Shown: piece after piece, positions 46,801-53,546 of the stretch
Position numbering within the stretch: the first letter of the stretch is position 1
Layout of the letters: each line of letters begins with the position of its first letter
Assembly: GCF_002367995.1 (NCBI RefSeq)
Contig: NZ_AP018207.1
Span: forward strand, 8,285,366 to 8,349,365
DNA from: Calothrix brevissima NIES-22
GTDB lineage: Bacteria > Cyanobacteriota > Cyanobacteriia > Cyanobacteriales > Nostocaceae
Direction of reading: 5' to 3'
DNA length: 64,000 nt
Made by a program: the position numbers and the translations under genes
Notes under the pieces: model-generated
What the model was told of the DNA's origin: nothing
What the model saw: the letters and a program-made list of their open reading frames with translations, nothing else
Databases searched by the model: none

Positions 46801-48946
46801 GACTTTGAGTCCATTAACAACCGAAAACTTAACAGCCAAGTTTGATTTGACTTTATCTTTGGAGAATACTGACCAAGGACTAATAGGTGCGTGGGAATAT
46901 AATACTGATTTGTTTGATGGTGGTACAATTACTCGCATGATTGGTCATTTCCAAACTTTGCTAGAAAGTATTGTGGCTAATCCCGAACAAACTGTTTATT
47001 ATTTACCTTTACTAACAGCCGATGAACAACATCAGTTATTAAGAGAATGGAATAATAATCCAACAGAATATCCTCACAATCTCTGTATTCATGAGTTATT
47101 TACCAGCCAAGCACAACGCACTCCAGATGTAGTGGCGGCGGTATTTGATCATGAGCAAATTACTTACCAACAGTTAAATAGTCGCGCTAATCAATTAGCC
47201 CATTATTTGCGGACTTTGAGTGTAGGTAAAGATAGGTTGGTGGGTATTTTTGTCGAACGTTCCTTAGACATGCTGGTAGGAATGCTAGGGATTCTCAAAG
47301 CCGGTGGTGCTTATGTCCCGATTGACCCCGATTATCCCCAAGAACGTTTGAGTTTGATGTTGTCTGATTCACAGGTGTCTGTGCTGCTGACGCAACAGCA
47401 ATTAGTTGAAAAGCTACCGCATCATCAGGCTGTAGTTGTCTGTTTAGATACTGACTGGGAGATAATTAGCCAAGAAAATACTGATGATTTACTCAGTGAG
47501 GTGACCGCAGATGACCTAGCTTACGTTATTTATACTTCTGGTTCTACGGGTCAACCCAAGGGGGTAGCTGTTCCCCATCAGGCGGTGAATCGTCTTGTCT
47601 TTAATACTAACTATATACAATTAAATGAGAGCGATCGCATTGCCCAAGCAGCTAATGCTTCTTTTGATGCTGCTACCTTTGAAATTTGGGGCGCACTTTT
47701 ACATGGGGCGAGGCTGGTAGGAGTCACACAAAAGATATTGCTCTCACCCCAAGAATTTGCCAGATATCTCCGTGAACAGGAAATCACTGTTTTATTCCTG
47801 ACTACAGCCTTATTTAATCAGTTAGCTAGTTTTGTACCCCAAGCATTTAATTCTCTACGTTATCTATTATTTGGTGGTGAGGCTGTTGACCCCAGATGGG
47901 TAAAAGAAGTATTACAAAATGGCAAACCGCAGCAATTACTCCATGTTTATGGGCCAACAGAAAATACTACTTTTTCTTCTTGGTTTGTCATTGAAGAAGT
48001 ATCTGATACAGCAACAACTATCCCCATCGGTAAACCAATTTCTAATACCCAAATCTACCTGCTGGATCAAAACTTACAACTTGTACCTATTGGTGTGCCT
48101 GGTGAGTTATACATTGGTGGTGATGGACTAGCACAAGGTTACTTGAATCGCCCAGATTTGACAGCAGAAAAATTCATTAGTAACCCATTTACAGTAAATA
48201 GTAAGCTATATAAAACAGGAGATTTAGGGCGTTATTTACCAGATGGTAATATTGAATATTTGGCGCGGATAGATAACCAAGTAAAAATTCGGGGCTTCCG
48301 CATTGAATTGGGAGAGATAGAAGTAGCACTATTACAGCATCCTGATATTCGTGAAGTTGTCGTGCTAGCGAGGGAAGACGTAGCAGGCGAACGCCGTTTG
48401 GTAGCTTATGTAGTATTTGAGCCAAATCAAACATTGAGCATTAGCGAATTACGCAGCTTTTTGCAGGGAAGGCTACCTAATTATATGATTCCTGCGGCTT
48501 TTGTCTTCTTAGAGCAATTCCCACTCACACCTAACGGAAAAATAGACCGCCGTACCCTACCTGCACCTGATTTGTCAGCACAATTTGTAGCGACTTATGT
48601 AGCCCCACGTAGCGAAATTGAACAAGCGATCGCTAATATTTGGCAAGAAGTATTGCAATTAGAAAAAGTTGGTGTAGATGACAATTTCTTCGACCTGGGT
48701 GGTCATTCTTTACTGACAATTAAGTTAACTCAGAAGCTGCAAGAATTTTTTAATCGAGATATCTCGTTACTGGAAATATTTAAACATCCCACTGTCTCAA
48801 CTCTTGCCAATTATCTCAGTCATGAATCCAGCGATTCATTATTAGATATAGATAAAACAAATAATCAAATTGCAGATATTAAAGCCGGAAGAAACCGTCT
48901 CAAACAACGGCTGACACGTTTATCAAAGGGGGTAAAAAATGACTAG
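37892..48946 (+). CDS. NRPS with modules for Ala/Gly (E), Leu and Ile/Val
   Basis: 3684-aa NRPS of three modules. Approximate residues: C6 12-459, A6 474-982, PCP Ser1025, E 1077-1530; C7 1547-1987, A7 2002-2500, PCP Ser2546; C8 2604-3043, A8 3060-3562, PCP Ser3606. Only the first module has an E domain. C8, following a non-epimerizing module, switches to the LSFAQQRLWF class with MHHIVSDG, as expected. AAAAGG lies 11 nt before the ATG, 27 bp after the previous stop. The N-terminus is almost the same as that of the previous NRPS (KNIESIYPLSP), while the C-terminus ends in a charged tail (NRLKQRLTRLSKG) that must dock to the PKS. The stop codon overlaps the next start by 8 bp, suggesting translational coupling. 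Confidence 0.95.
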   Translation: MAVVDKKTSSKNIESIYPLSPMQQGMLFHTLYAPETGAMYFQQLVCSLNGSLNLTVFQKAWQKVVERHPILRTLFVWENRKQPLQVVRQIVDLPWANYDWFKHTVTNQETSISAIEIQDRLEAFLQADRHQGFELNQAPLLRCTLIRIAEETYKFIFSHHHLLIDGWSLSIIIQEVFAFYDAFNQGDDLYIKIPRPYEDYISWLQQQDISLAQKFWQQKLQGFTAPTPLIVDKSLKNQGQQQSKYSTQHIQLTEETTNVLQSFARQHQLTINNLIQGAWALLLSRYSGEADVVFGATVSGRPPDLMGAESMVGMFINTLPVRVIIPTTEKLLPWLKNLQTKQIESEQYSYTPLVEIQSWSEVPRGLPLFESIVVFENYPLDTSLSPDNNSLNVFNVWSIERTNYPLNLIAIPGTQLSIGISYNTTRFDAATITGMLKHFQTLLEGFVNNPNQYIHQLSLLTKDEQDQLLFEWNATDTDYPQDKCIHELFELQVERTPDAVAVVFENQQITYQQLNHRANQLAYYLRTLGIKPDSLVGICVKRSLEMVVGLLGILKAGGAYVALDPDYPSERLSYILSDAQVSVLLTQQQLVEKLPKHQAQVVYLDENRDEIPGLGDAQFPTENFRSSVQPTNLAYVLYTSGSTGKPKGVAIEHHSPVALIAWAKEVFTKEQLAGVLGSTSICFDLSVFELFVPLSCGGKVILAENALNLTTLPAAEQVTLINTVPSAMSELIRMNGLPTGVNTVNLAGEALQNQLVQQIYQQQTVKYVFNLYGPSEDTTYSTFALIEKGAEVAPSIGRPIANTQIYILDHNLQPVPVGVPGELHIGGAGLAQGYLHRSELTQEKFIPHPFSPQQGARLYKTGDLARYLPSGNIEYLGRIDHQVKIRGFRIELGEIETVLSEHPSVYQSVVVAREDVPGDKRLVAYLVVKSEPAPTINQLRQFLNSKLPHYMIPAAFVFLEALPLTPNGKIDRRALKPPESRPELEVSFVAATTSIEQQLASIWADVLRVEQVGIHDNFFELGGDSILSLQIISRTNQAGLQLSPKQLFEHPTIAELAMVAGTTKKIQAQQGLVTGKTPLTPIQHWFFHQNQPQPHHYNQSVVLEVPADFRSELLNRVLQELLVHHDALRMRFVFEDSTWQQENGAFEENVTLTVVDLSAIPLLEQASALENAANQVQASLNLSTGPLMRVVLFVFGDHQPSRLLLVIHHLVVDGVSWRILLEDLQTGYQQLSLGEAISLPAKTTSFKYWAQRLTDYAQLNTVESELAYWLNKTDKPVSSLPIDYEQGKNTVTSATAISVLLNNVDTHALLQEVPKAYNTQINDVLLTALVQALAKWTGCKSVLFNLEGHGREDIFADVDLSRTVGWFTTIFPVLLELEDTENLGNALKSIKEQLRAIPHKGINYGILRYLHKNEEIVSKMQIDTPGQVSFNYLGQFDQTLTTSGDFKLTTESIGLVQSLESDRSHLLDINAFIINDQLQIDWTYSRNIHQHATIENLANEFIQILQALIVHCLSPDTGGYTPSDFPLAKLNQAQLDAQLSKIPALEIEDIYPLSPMQQGMLFHSLYAPESGVYFEQLSCKIQGELELSAFEQAWQQVIDRHSVFRTGFIWESDRQPLQVVYRQVKVPLEIKDWRGLSLTQQQNKLNNFLKSQQRQGFTLSFAPLMRFHLIQLDADIYEFVWSHHHLLLDGWSLPLVLKEVFDCYQAISQGNNLRFEPTANYRNYIAWLQQQDLAPAKTYWQQKLQGFSAPTPFMVDRGLLNREQQYRYSEQETHLSEAITTTLQTFAKQHQLTLNNLVQGAWSILLSRYSGETDVVFGVTVSGRPPALMGVESIVGLFINTLPVRVSLPADMELLPWLKQLQAQQVECEQYSYTPLVEIQAWSEIPQGMPVFESIVVFENYPVDAAVQQHNGNLQISDIHNSEQTNYPLTLAAFASSQLSIKIIYDTSRFEGATITRMLGHLQTLLEGIATKPEQHLCQLPLLTKSEQNQLLWEWNNTQKDYPQDRCIHQLFEQQVELTPDAVAVVFEDHQLTYGQLNTSANQLAHYLQSLGVKPEMLVGICVERSLEMVVGLLAILKAGGAYVPLDPHYPSERLGYMLSDSQVSLLLTQQRLVEKLPDHQAQVICLDSDWNLICQLSAENPITGVQAANLAYVIYTSGSTGQPKGVLIPHQGLLNLVFWHQRSFEITPHDRATQLAGTAFDASVWELWPYLSGGASIYLVPQEILSSLEGLRDWLIRQQVTMAFLPTPLAEALLSVEWSDDCALRILLTGGDRLHHYPSASIPFPLVNNYGPTENTVVTTSGLVLADEQQHTLPGIGRPIDNTQVYILDGNLQLLPIGVPGELHIGGDSLARGYLHRSELTQEKFIPHPFAATDSQRLYKTGDLVRYLADGNIEYLGRIDNQVKIRGFRIELGEVENALSQHPSIQQVTVLVREDVPGDKRLVAYVVINQEPAPTISELRQFLAQKLADYMVPGAFVFLETIPLTANGKVDYRALPLPEIRREQEVNFVAPRTPIEEMLASIWADVLRVEQIGIYDNFFELGGHSLLATQLVSRIRTTLKVELPLRVLFENAAIANLAEYIQQYQRHTSQSLVPSLQPTARDGKIPLSFAQQRLWFLDQLEPNSAAYNIPGAVRLQGQLNVAALEQSLREIIRRHEVLRTNFIIQDGEAVQIIHPVTSWTMGVVNLQYLPTQEREIEIEKLATAASQQPFDLVNESLIRTTLLALSETEHILLFCMHHIVSDGWSMGVFVQEFAELYAAFSQVHPSPLAELAIQYADFAVWQRQWLQGDVKDSQLVYWRQKLADAPALLELPTDRPRPAVQTFQGHNQYFSLSVELTQALELLSRRAGVTMFMTLLAAFDTLLYRYTGQADILVGSPIANRNHSQIEGLIGFFVNTLVFRTDISGNPTFWELLERVREVSLEAYAHQDLPFELLVETLQPERDLSHTPLFQVMFVFQNAPTSDMELPGLTLSPLTTENLTAKFDLTLSLENTDQGLIGAWEYNTDLFDGGTITRMIGHFQTLLESIVANPEQTVYYLPLLTADEQHQLLREWNNNPTEYPHNLCIHELFTSQAQRTPDVVAAVFDHEQITYQQLNSRANQLAHYLRTLSVGKDRLVGIFVERSLDMLVGMLGILKAGGAYVPIDPDYPQERLSLMLSDSQVSVLLTQQQLVEKLPHHQAVVVCLDTDWEIISQENTDDLLSEVTADDLAYVIYTSGSTGQPKGVAVPHQAVNRLVFNTNYIQLNESDRIAQAANASFDAATFEIWGALLHGARLVGVTQKILLSPQEFARYLREQEITVLFLTTALFNQLASFVPQAFNSLRYLLFGGEAVDPRWVKEVLQNGKPQQLLHVYGPTENTTFSSWFVIEEVSDTATTIPIGKPISNTQIYLLDQNLQLVPIGVPGELYIGGDGLAQGYLNRPDLTAEKFISNPFTVNSKLYKTGDLGRYLPDGNIEYLARIDNQVKIRGFRIELGEIEVALLQHPDIREVVVLAREDVAGERRLVAYVVFEPNQTLSISELRSFLQGRLPNYMIPAAFVFLEQFPLTPNGKIDRRTLPAPDLSAQFVATYVAPRSEIEQAIANIWQEVLQLEKVGVDDNFFDLGGHSLLTIKLTQKLQEFFNRDISLLEIFKHPTVSTLANYLSHESSDSLLDIDKTNNQIADIKAGRNRLKQRLTRLSKGVKND
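37925..42480 (+). other. Module A6: C-A-PCP-E, D-Ala (or Gly)
   Basis: Pocket D-L-F-N-N-A-L-T-Y (FDLSVFE, NTVPSA, NLAGEA, NLYGPSEDTTY). I associate this code with alanine in microcystin synthetase McyA; related codes have been linked to glycine. The intact E domain (HHLVVDG, NYLGQ) argues for a chiral residue, hence D-Ala. PCP GGDSI. Confidence 0.7.
40666..41156 (+). repeat. Near-identical copy 2 of the A10/PCP/E-start block
   Basis: Partner of 36010-36500 (offset 4,656 bp). Differences are mainly single third-codon-position changes. Confidence 0.8.
42530..45645 (+). other. Module A7: C-A-PCP, L-Leu
   Basis: Pocket D-A-W-F-L-G-N-V-V as in A4. The PCP is GGHSL (Ser2546) and is followed directly by an LCL-type C domain, so no epimerization. 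The identity with A4 stops shortly before the end of the A domain (about 45234), and PCP and downstream region are of the non-epimerizing type. An A-domain swap into this module would explain this. Confidence 0.85.
43738..45234 (+). repeat. Near-identical copy 2 of the Leu adenylation block
   Basis: Partner of 29920-31416. The 5' side shows a more diverged stretch at about 43655-43735 (C-domain end), and similarity falls sharply after the shared phrase LVAYVV near 45234. Confidence 0.9.
45700..48830 (+). other. Module A8: C-A-PCP, L-Ile or L-Val
   Basis: Pocket D-A-F-F-L-G-V-T-F (FDAATFE, LFLTTA, LLFGGEA, VYGPTENTTF), a code seen for Ile and close to Val codes. PCP GGHSL (Ser3606) at the protein end; the aminoacyl chain passes to the PKS. 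The A8 motif reads ARID rather than GRID, a milder change. Confidence 0.7.
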
Positions 48947-51900
48947 TCAACAAACAGGGTTAGAAGTAGCTATTATTGGTTTAGCTGGACGGTTTCCTGG
49001 TGCAAAGAACATTGATGAATTCTGGCAAAATCTTCTGAATGGAGTCGAATCAATTAAATCTTTCACAGATGAAGAATTGCTAGCGGCTGGAGTTGAACCA
49101 ACACTATTGCATCAACCTAACTATGTCAAAGCAGGAGCAATATTAAATGACATTGAGATGTTTGATGCTGCTTTCTTTGGCTACAATCCTAGAGAAGCAG
49201 AAATCTTAAACCCCCAACATCGGCTATTTTTAGAATGTGCTTATGAAGCATTAGAAAATGCGGGCTATAATCCACAAACTTATCAAAGTCCGATTGGTGT
49301 TTACTCTGCACTCAGTAAAAATGATTATTTGTTGGATAACATCTATCCTAACCAAGATTTAATAGCAGCCGTGGGAATTTCGCCAATTTTAATCGCCAAT
49401 GGTGATTATCTAAGTACCCTTGTCTCGTATAAATTAAACCTTTCTGGTGCAAGTATCACCGTTCAAACTGCTTGTTCATCCTCGTTAGTAGCGGTGCATT
49501 TAGCTTGTCAAGGCTTATTGAGTGGTGATTGTGAAATGGCTTTGGCTGGCGGTGTTTCTATCCGCTTACCACAAATGAGTGGTTATCTTTATCAAGAGGG
49601 TGATATTCTTTCTGCTGATGGTCATTGTCGGACTTTTGATGCCAAAGCTCAAGGAGCAGTCGGGGGTAATGGTTTGGGGATTGTGGTACTCAAACGCTTA
49701 GAAAATGCGCTGGAAGATGGCGATCGCATTTACGCTGTTATTAAAGGTTCAGCAATTAATAATGATGGGGCGATGAAAATTGGCTACACTGCTCCTGGAG
49801 TAGAAGGACAAGCCAATGTCATTCTCGCCGCCCAAGCTACATCAGAAATTCCCACGGAAACAATCACCTACATTGAAGCACATGGCACAGCTACGCCTTT
49901 AGGCGACCCCATAGAAGTAGAAGCTTTAACTCAAGCTTTCCGTGTTAATACGGATAAAAAAGGCTTTTGTGCCATCGGTTCTCTCAAAACCAACATTGGA
50001 CATCTAGATGCAGCTGCGGGTGTGGCTGGGTTAATCAAAACGGCTTTGGCTTTGCATCATCAAGTCATTCCCCCCAGTTTACACTTTGAACAACCAAATC
50101 CCAAAATTGACTTTGCCAATAGTCCTTTTTACGTTAATACCAAATTATCTCAATGGGATACTGGTGAAACTCCCCGACGAGCAGGTGTGAGTTCCTTTGG
50201 AATTGGTGGAACTAACGCCCATGTGATTCTGGAAGCAGCTCCAGTTTTAGAACAGCCAGCTTTTGAGCAAGTCAGAAAATATCAATTGCTGTTGCTTTCT
50301 GCTAAAACCGATTCAGCCTTAGACCAGATGACAGCAAATTTAGCTGAACATTTACAGCAACATCCAGAATTGAACTTAGCTGATGTGGCATATACCCTAC
50401 AAGTAGGTCGCAAAACCTATAACCATCGCCGGATGTTGGTATGTAGCGATTTAGACTCAGCCATAGTAGGGCTGAAGACATCACAGGCGACCTTGCAAGC
50501 AAAAACAGCCAATTCAGTCACCTTCTTATTTCCCGGTCAAGGTTCTCAATATGTGAATATGGGGCGGGAACTGTACGCAACAGAGCCAACTTTTCAAGCA
50601 GAAGTCGATCGCTGCTGTCAATTTTTACAACTCAACTTTGGGTTGGATTTACGTAGTTTATTGTATCCAGTTGTCATTGACCAAGAAACAGCCCAAACGC
50701 AACTCCAACAAACTCACATAACCCAGCCTGCGCTGTTCGTGATTGAGTATGCTTTAGCAAAACTTTGGATGTCCTGGGGTATCAAACCGCAAGCGATGAT
50801 TGGTCATAGCATTGGTGAGTATGTGGCTGCTTGTTTGGCGGGTGTGTTTTCTATGGAAGATGCTTTAACACTGGTAGTCAATCGTGCCAAATTGATGCAG
50901 GGATTACCTACTGGTGCAATGTTAGCTGTTTCTTTGCCACAGTCGGAAATTCAACCTTTATTGAATGAACAACTATCATTAGCAGCAATTAATACCCCAT
51001 CTCAGTGTGTAGTGTCTGGTGTGTCAGAGGCGATCGCTACTTTACAAAAACAACTAGCTGTCAAGGGAATAGATTGTCGCTTGCTCCATACCTCTCACGC
51101 ATTCCATTCGCCAATGATGCAGCCAATCTGTACAATTTTTACGCAGCAGGTGGCGAAAATTTCACTCCATGCACCGCAAATTCCCTACATCTCCAATGTC
51201 ACAGGTACTTGGATTACACCGGAAGAAGCCACAGATCCGAGTTATTGGGCTAAACATTTGCAACAAACTGTGTTATTTGCTTCTGGTGCGGCAGAATTAT
51301 TGCAAAACAGCGATCGCGTTTTTTTGGAAGTCGGCCCTGGTCGCACCTTAAGTACTTTGATCCAACAGCACAGTGAGAACAATACTCATATCACAGCCCT
51401 ACCTTCCTTACGCCATCCCCGCGATCAAAGCTCCGATGTCGCATTTTTACAAACCACCTTGGGACAACTTTGGTTAGCAGGTGTAGAAATAGATTGGCCT
51501 AGTTTGTATGTTGACCAACGTCGCCAGCGTTTAGCTTTACCAACCTATCCCTTTGAACGTCAACGTTATTGGATTGACGCTCCTAATTCAGCAGAAATTA
51601 CTAGTTTCCGTCCATCTCTACCTAATAAAAAACAAGATATTACTAAATGGTTGTACATTCCCTCCTGGAAGCGCACTATTCCAGCAACTCGCCGTTCTAG
51701 TGCAGCTAAATGCACAGTAGTGTTTAGTGATGAATGTGGTTTAGGTTTGGCAATCGTACAACAATTAGAACTTAATGCACAAATAGTAATTATTGTCAAG
51801 GTTAGCACAGAGTTTCACAAAATTAGCGATCGCCTCTACACTATCAAACCAGGGAATCGTCAAGATTACGATACCTTGTTCCAAGAACTTCAAGCCCAGG

Positions 51901-53522
51901 AATTACAACCGCAACAAATTATTCATCTCTGGAGTGTCACAGAAAACTCTCAACCAGAATTTGAACAAGCACAAGAAACAGGATTTTACAGCTTGCTATT
52001 TATCGCTCAAGCACTGGCACAAAGCCATTTAATTAACGAATTAGCAATTACCGTTGTATCGAATCATCTGCAACAAGTTACAGGGGTTGATATTGTATAT
52101 CCAGAGAAAGCAACCATACTTGGGCCTGTGAAAGTTATTCCCCAAGAATATCCTCATATCTCTTGCCGCAATATTGACATTGTCATTACGGATTTTATCC
52201 AGAGTCAACTCGTAGATAACATTATCGGGGAACTTAATAGTGATTTCTTAGAAAATGCGATCGCCTACCGTGGTCATCATCGTTTAGTGCAAACCTTTGA
52301 GCCAGTAGGATGGGATGAATCTGTAGCAGCAACACCAAAATTAAAACAAGGAGGAGTGTATTTAATTACAGGTGGTTTGGGAAAAATTAGCTTGTTAATA
52401 GCAGAAGATATAGCCAAGACAGTAGAAAGCAATTTAGTGTTAATAGGGCGTTCTGCTTTTCCTGCTAGAGACAGTTGGGAACAATGGTTAGCAACTCATG
52501 ATGCTACCGATCGCATTAGCGAAAAAATTCAAAAATTACTAGCAATTGAAGCCCTTGGTGCTAAAGTTTTCATCATTCATGCCGATGTGAGTAATCAGCA
52601 GCAAATGCAACAGGCGATCGCCTTAGCTGTAGCGAAATTTGGTAAAATTAATGGAGTTATTCACACAGCAGCAGTTACAGATAAATTCATTGCTATTGAA
52701 CAAATCTCAAAAGAAGAATGTCAGCAGCAATTTCAAGCTAAAGTTCAAGGACTGCTAGTATTAGATAAAATTCTCCAAAACCAAGAATTAGATTTCTGCA
52801 TTTTACTATCTTCTTTATCAGCGATTTTAGGCGGATTGGGCTTTGTTGCTTATGCTGCTGCGAATATTTTTTTAGATACTTTTGTCCAGAAATATCGGTC
52901 AAGTAACTTAATTCCCTGGATGAGTATTAACTGGGATGGCTGGCAATTTGCATCAACACCAAAGATAAATACCAGCAGTAATTTAGCCGAATTAGCGATG
53001 CTCCCCGCTGAAGGTATCCAAATTTGGCAAAGGATTTTGTCTCGCTGTGATGTCAATCAATGGGTTGTTTCTACGGGTAATTTACAAGCTAGAATTGACA
53101 AATTGATTCAACTCCAAAATTTAGGAGAGCAGAAAGGTTTAAATTCAACCTCTTCATTTAGCCATCGTCCTAGACCGAACTTACAAAATTCTTATGTCGC
53201 TCCTAGTAATGAAATTGAACAGACAATTGCTAATATTTGGCAAGATTTGCTCGGTATCAAGCCTATAGGTATTAAAGATAACTTTTTTGAATTAGGGGGA
53301 AATTCGTTAACAGCTATCCAAATAATTTCTCGATTACGAGAGATATATTTTGTAGATTTACCTGTAGATAGTTTTTTTGAAACACCTCAAATTATCAATT
53401 TAGCCACAGCAATTTTTCAAGCACATATCGTCAATATAGATAGTGAAATATTAGCTGAGGCTTTAGCAGAGATGTCGGCACTATCTGATGAAGATGTACA
53501 GCAACTACTGGCAACTGAATAA
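48939..53522 (+). CDS. Type I PKS module KS-AT-KR-ACP
   Basis: 1527-aa PKS that extends the peptidyl chain by one malonate and reduces the ketone. Approximate residues: KS 7-430 (Cys179 in TACSSS, His315 in EAHGTA, His355 in NIGHLD), AT 527-830 (Ser624 in GHSIGEY; HAFH at 720, malonyl-CoA type), KR structural and catalytic parts about 900-1340 (Ser1292, Tyr1305, Asn1309 present), ACP about 1420-1490 (Ser1456 in GGNSL). Acting on an Ile/Val-thioester it would give a beta-hydroxy-gamma-amino (statine-like) unit. The nucleotide-binding motif reads GGLGKIS with Ser1151 where Gly is usual, and there is no LDD motif (TDK instead), so reduction stereochemistry or activity is uncertain. The start overlaps the previous gene by 8 bp with a GGGGG-type ribosome binding site inside it. 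Confidence 0.95.
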   Translation: MTSQQTGLEVAIIGLAGRFPGAKNIDEFWQNLLNGVESIKSFTDEELLAAGVEPTLLHQPNYVKAGAILNDIEMFDAAFFGYNPREAEILNPQHRLFLECAYEALENAGYNPQTYQSPIGVYSALSKNDYLLDNIYPNQDLIAAVGISPILIANGDYLSTLVSYKLNLSGASITVQTACSSSLVAVHLACQGLLSGDCEMALAGGVSIRLPQMSGYLYQEGDILSADGHCRTFDAKAQGAVGGNGLGIVVLKRLENALEDGDRIYAVIKGSAINNDGAMKIGYTAPGVEGQANVILAAQATSEIPTETITYIEAHGTATPLGDPIEVEALTQAFRVNTDKKGFCAIGSLKTNIGHLDAAAGVAGLIKTALALHHQVIPPSLHFEQPNPKIDFANSPFYVNTKLSQWDTGETPRRAGVSSFGIGGTNAHVILEAAPVLEQPAFEQVRKYQLLLLSAKTDSALDQMTANLAEHLQQHPELNLADVAYTLQVGRKTYNHRRMLVCSDLDSAIVGLKTSQATLQAKTANSVTFLFPGQGSQYVNMGRELYATEPTFQAEVDRCCQFLQLNFGLDLRSLLYPVVIDQETAQTQLQQTHITQPALFVIEYALAKLWMSWGIKPQAMIGHSIGEYVAACLAGVFSMEDALTLVVNRAKLMQGLPTGAMLAVSLPQSEIQPLLNEQLSLAAINTPSQCVVSGVSEAIATLQKQLAVKGIDCRLLHTSHAFHSPMMQPICTIFTQQVAKISLHAPQIPYISNVTGTWITPEEATDPSYWAKHLQQTVLFASGAAELLQNSDRVFLEVGPGRTLSTLIQQHSENNTHITALPSLRHPRDQSSDVAFLQTTLGQLWLAGVEIDWPSLYVDQRRQRLALPTYPFERQRYWIDAPNSAEITSFRPSLPNKKQDITKWLYIPSWKRTIPATRRSSAAKCTVVFSDECGLGLAIVQQLELNAQIVIIVKVSTEFHKISDRLYTIKPGNRQDYDTLFQELQAQELQPQQIIHLWSVTENSQPEFEQAQETGFYSLLFIAQALAQSHLINELAITVVSNHLQQVTGVDIVYPEKATILGPVKVIPQEYPHISCRNIDIVITDFIQSQLVDNIIGELNSDFLENAIAYRGHHRLVQTFEPVGWDESVAATPKLKQGGVYLITGGLGKISLLIAEDIAKTVESNLVLIGRSAFPARDSWEQWLATHDATDRISEKIQKLLAIEALGAKVFIIHADVSNQQQMQQAIALAVAKFGKINGVIHTAAVTDKFIAIEQISKEECQQQFQAKVQGLLVLDKILQNQELDFCILLSSLSAILGGLGFVAYAAANIFLDTFVQKYRSSNLIPWMSINWDGWQFASTPKINTSSNLAELAMLPAEGIQIWQRILSRCDVNQWVVSTGNLQARIDKLIQLQNLGEQKGLNSTSSFSHRPRPNLQNSYVAPSNEIEQTIANIWQDLLGIKPIGIKDNFFELGGNSLTAIQIISRLREIYFVDLPVDSFFETPQIINLATAIFQAHIVNIDSEILAEALAEMSALSDEDVQQLLATE

Positions 53523-53546
53523 ACAATTAATATAGGAAAAAATTAA

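Noticed and set aside
48925-48946. The 8-bp overlap between the third NRPS and the PKS as a possible frameshift or split gene
   Set aside because: The NRPS ends after a complete PCP and tail and the PKS starts right before its KS; two separate coupled genes fit better.
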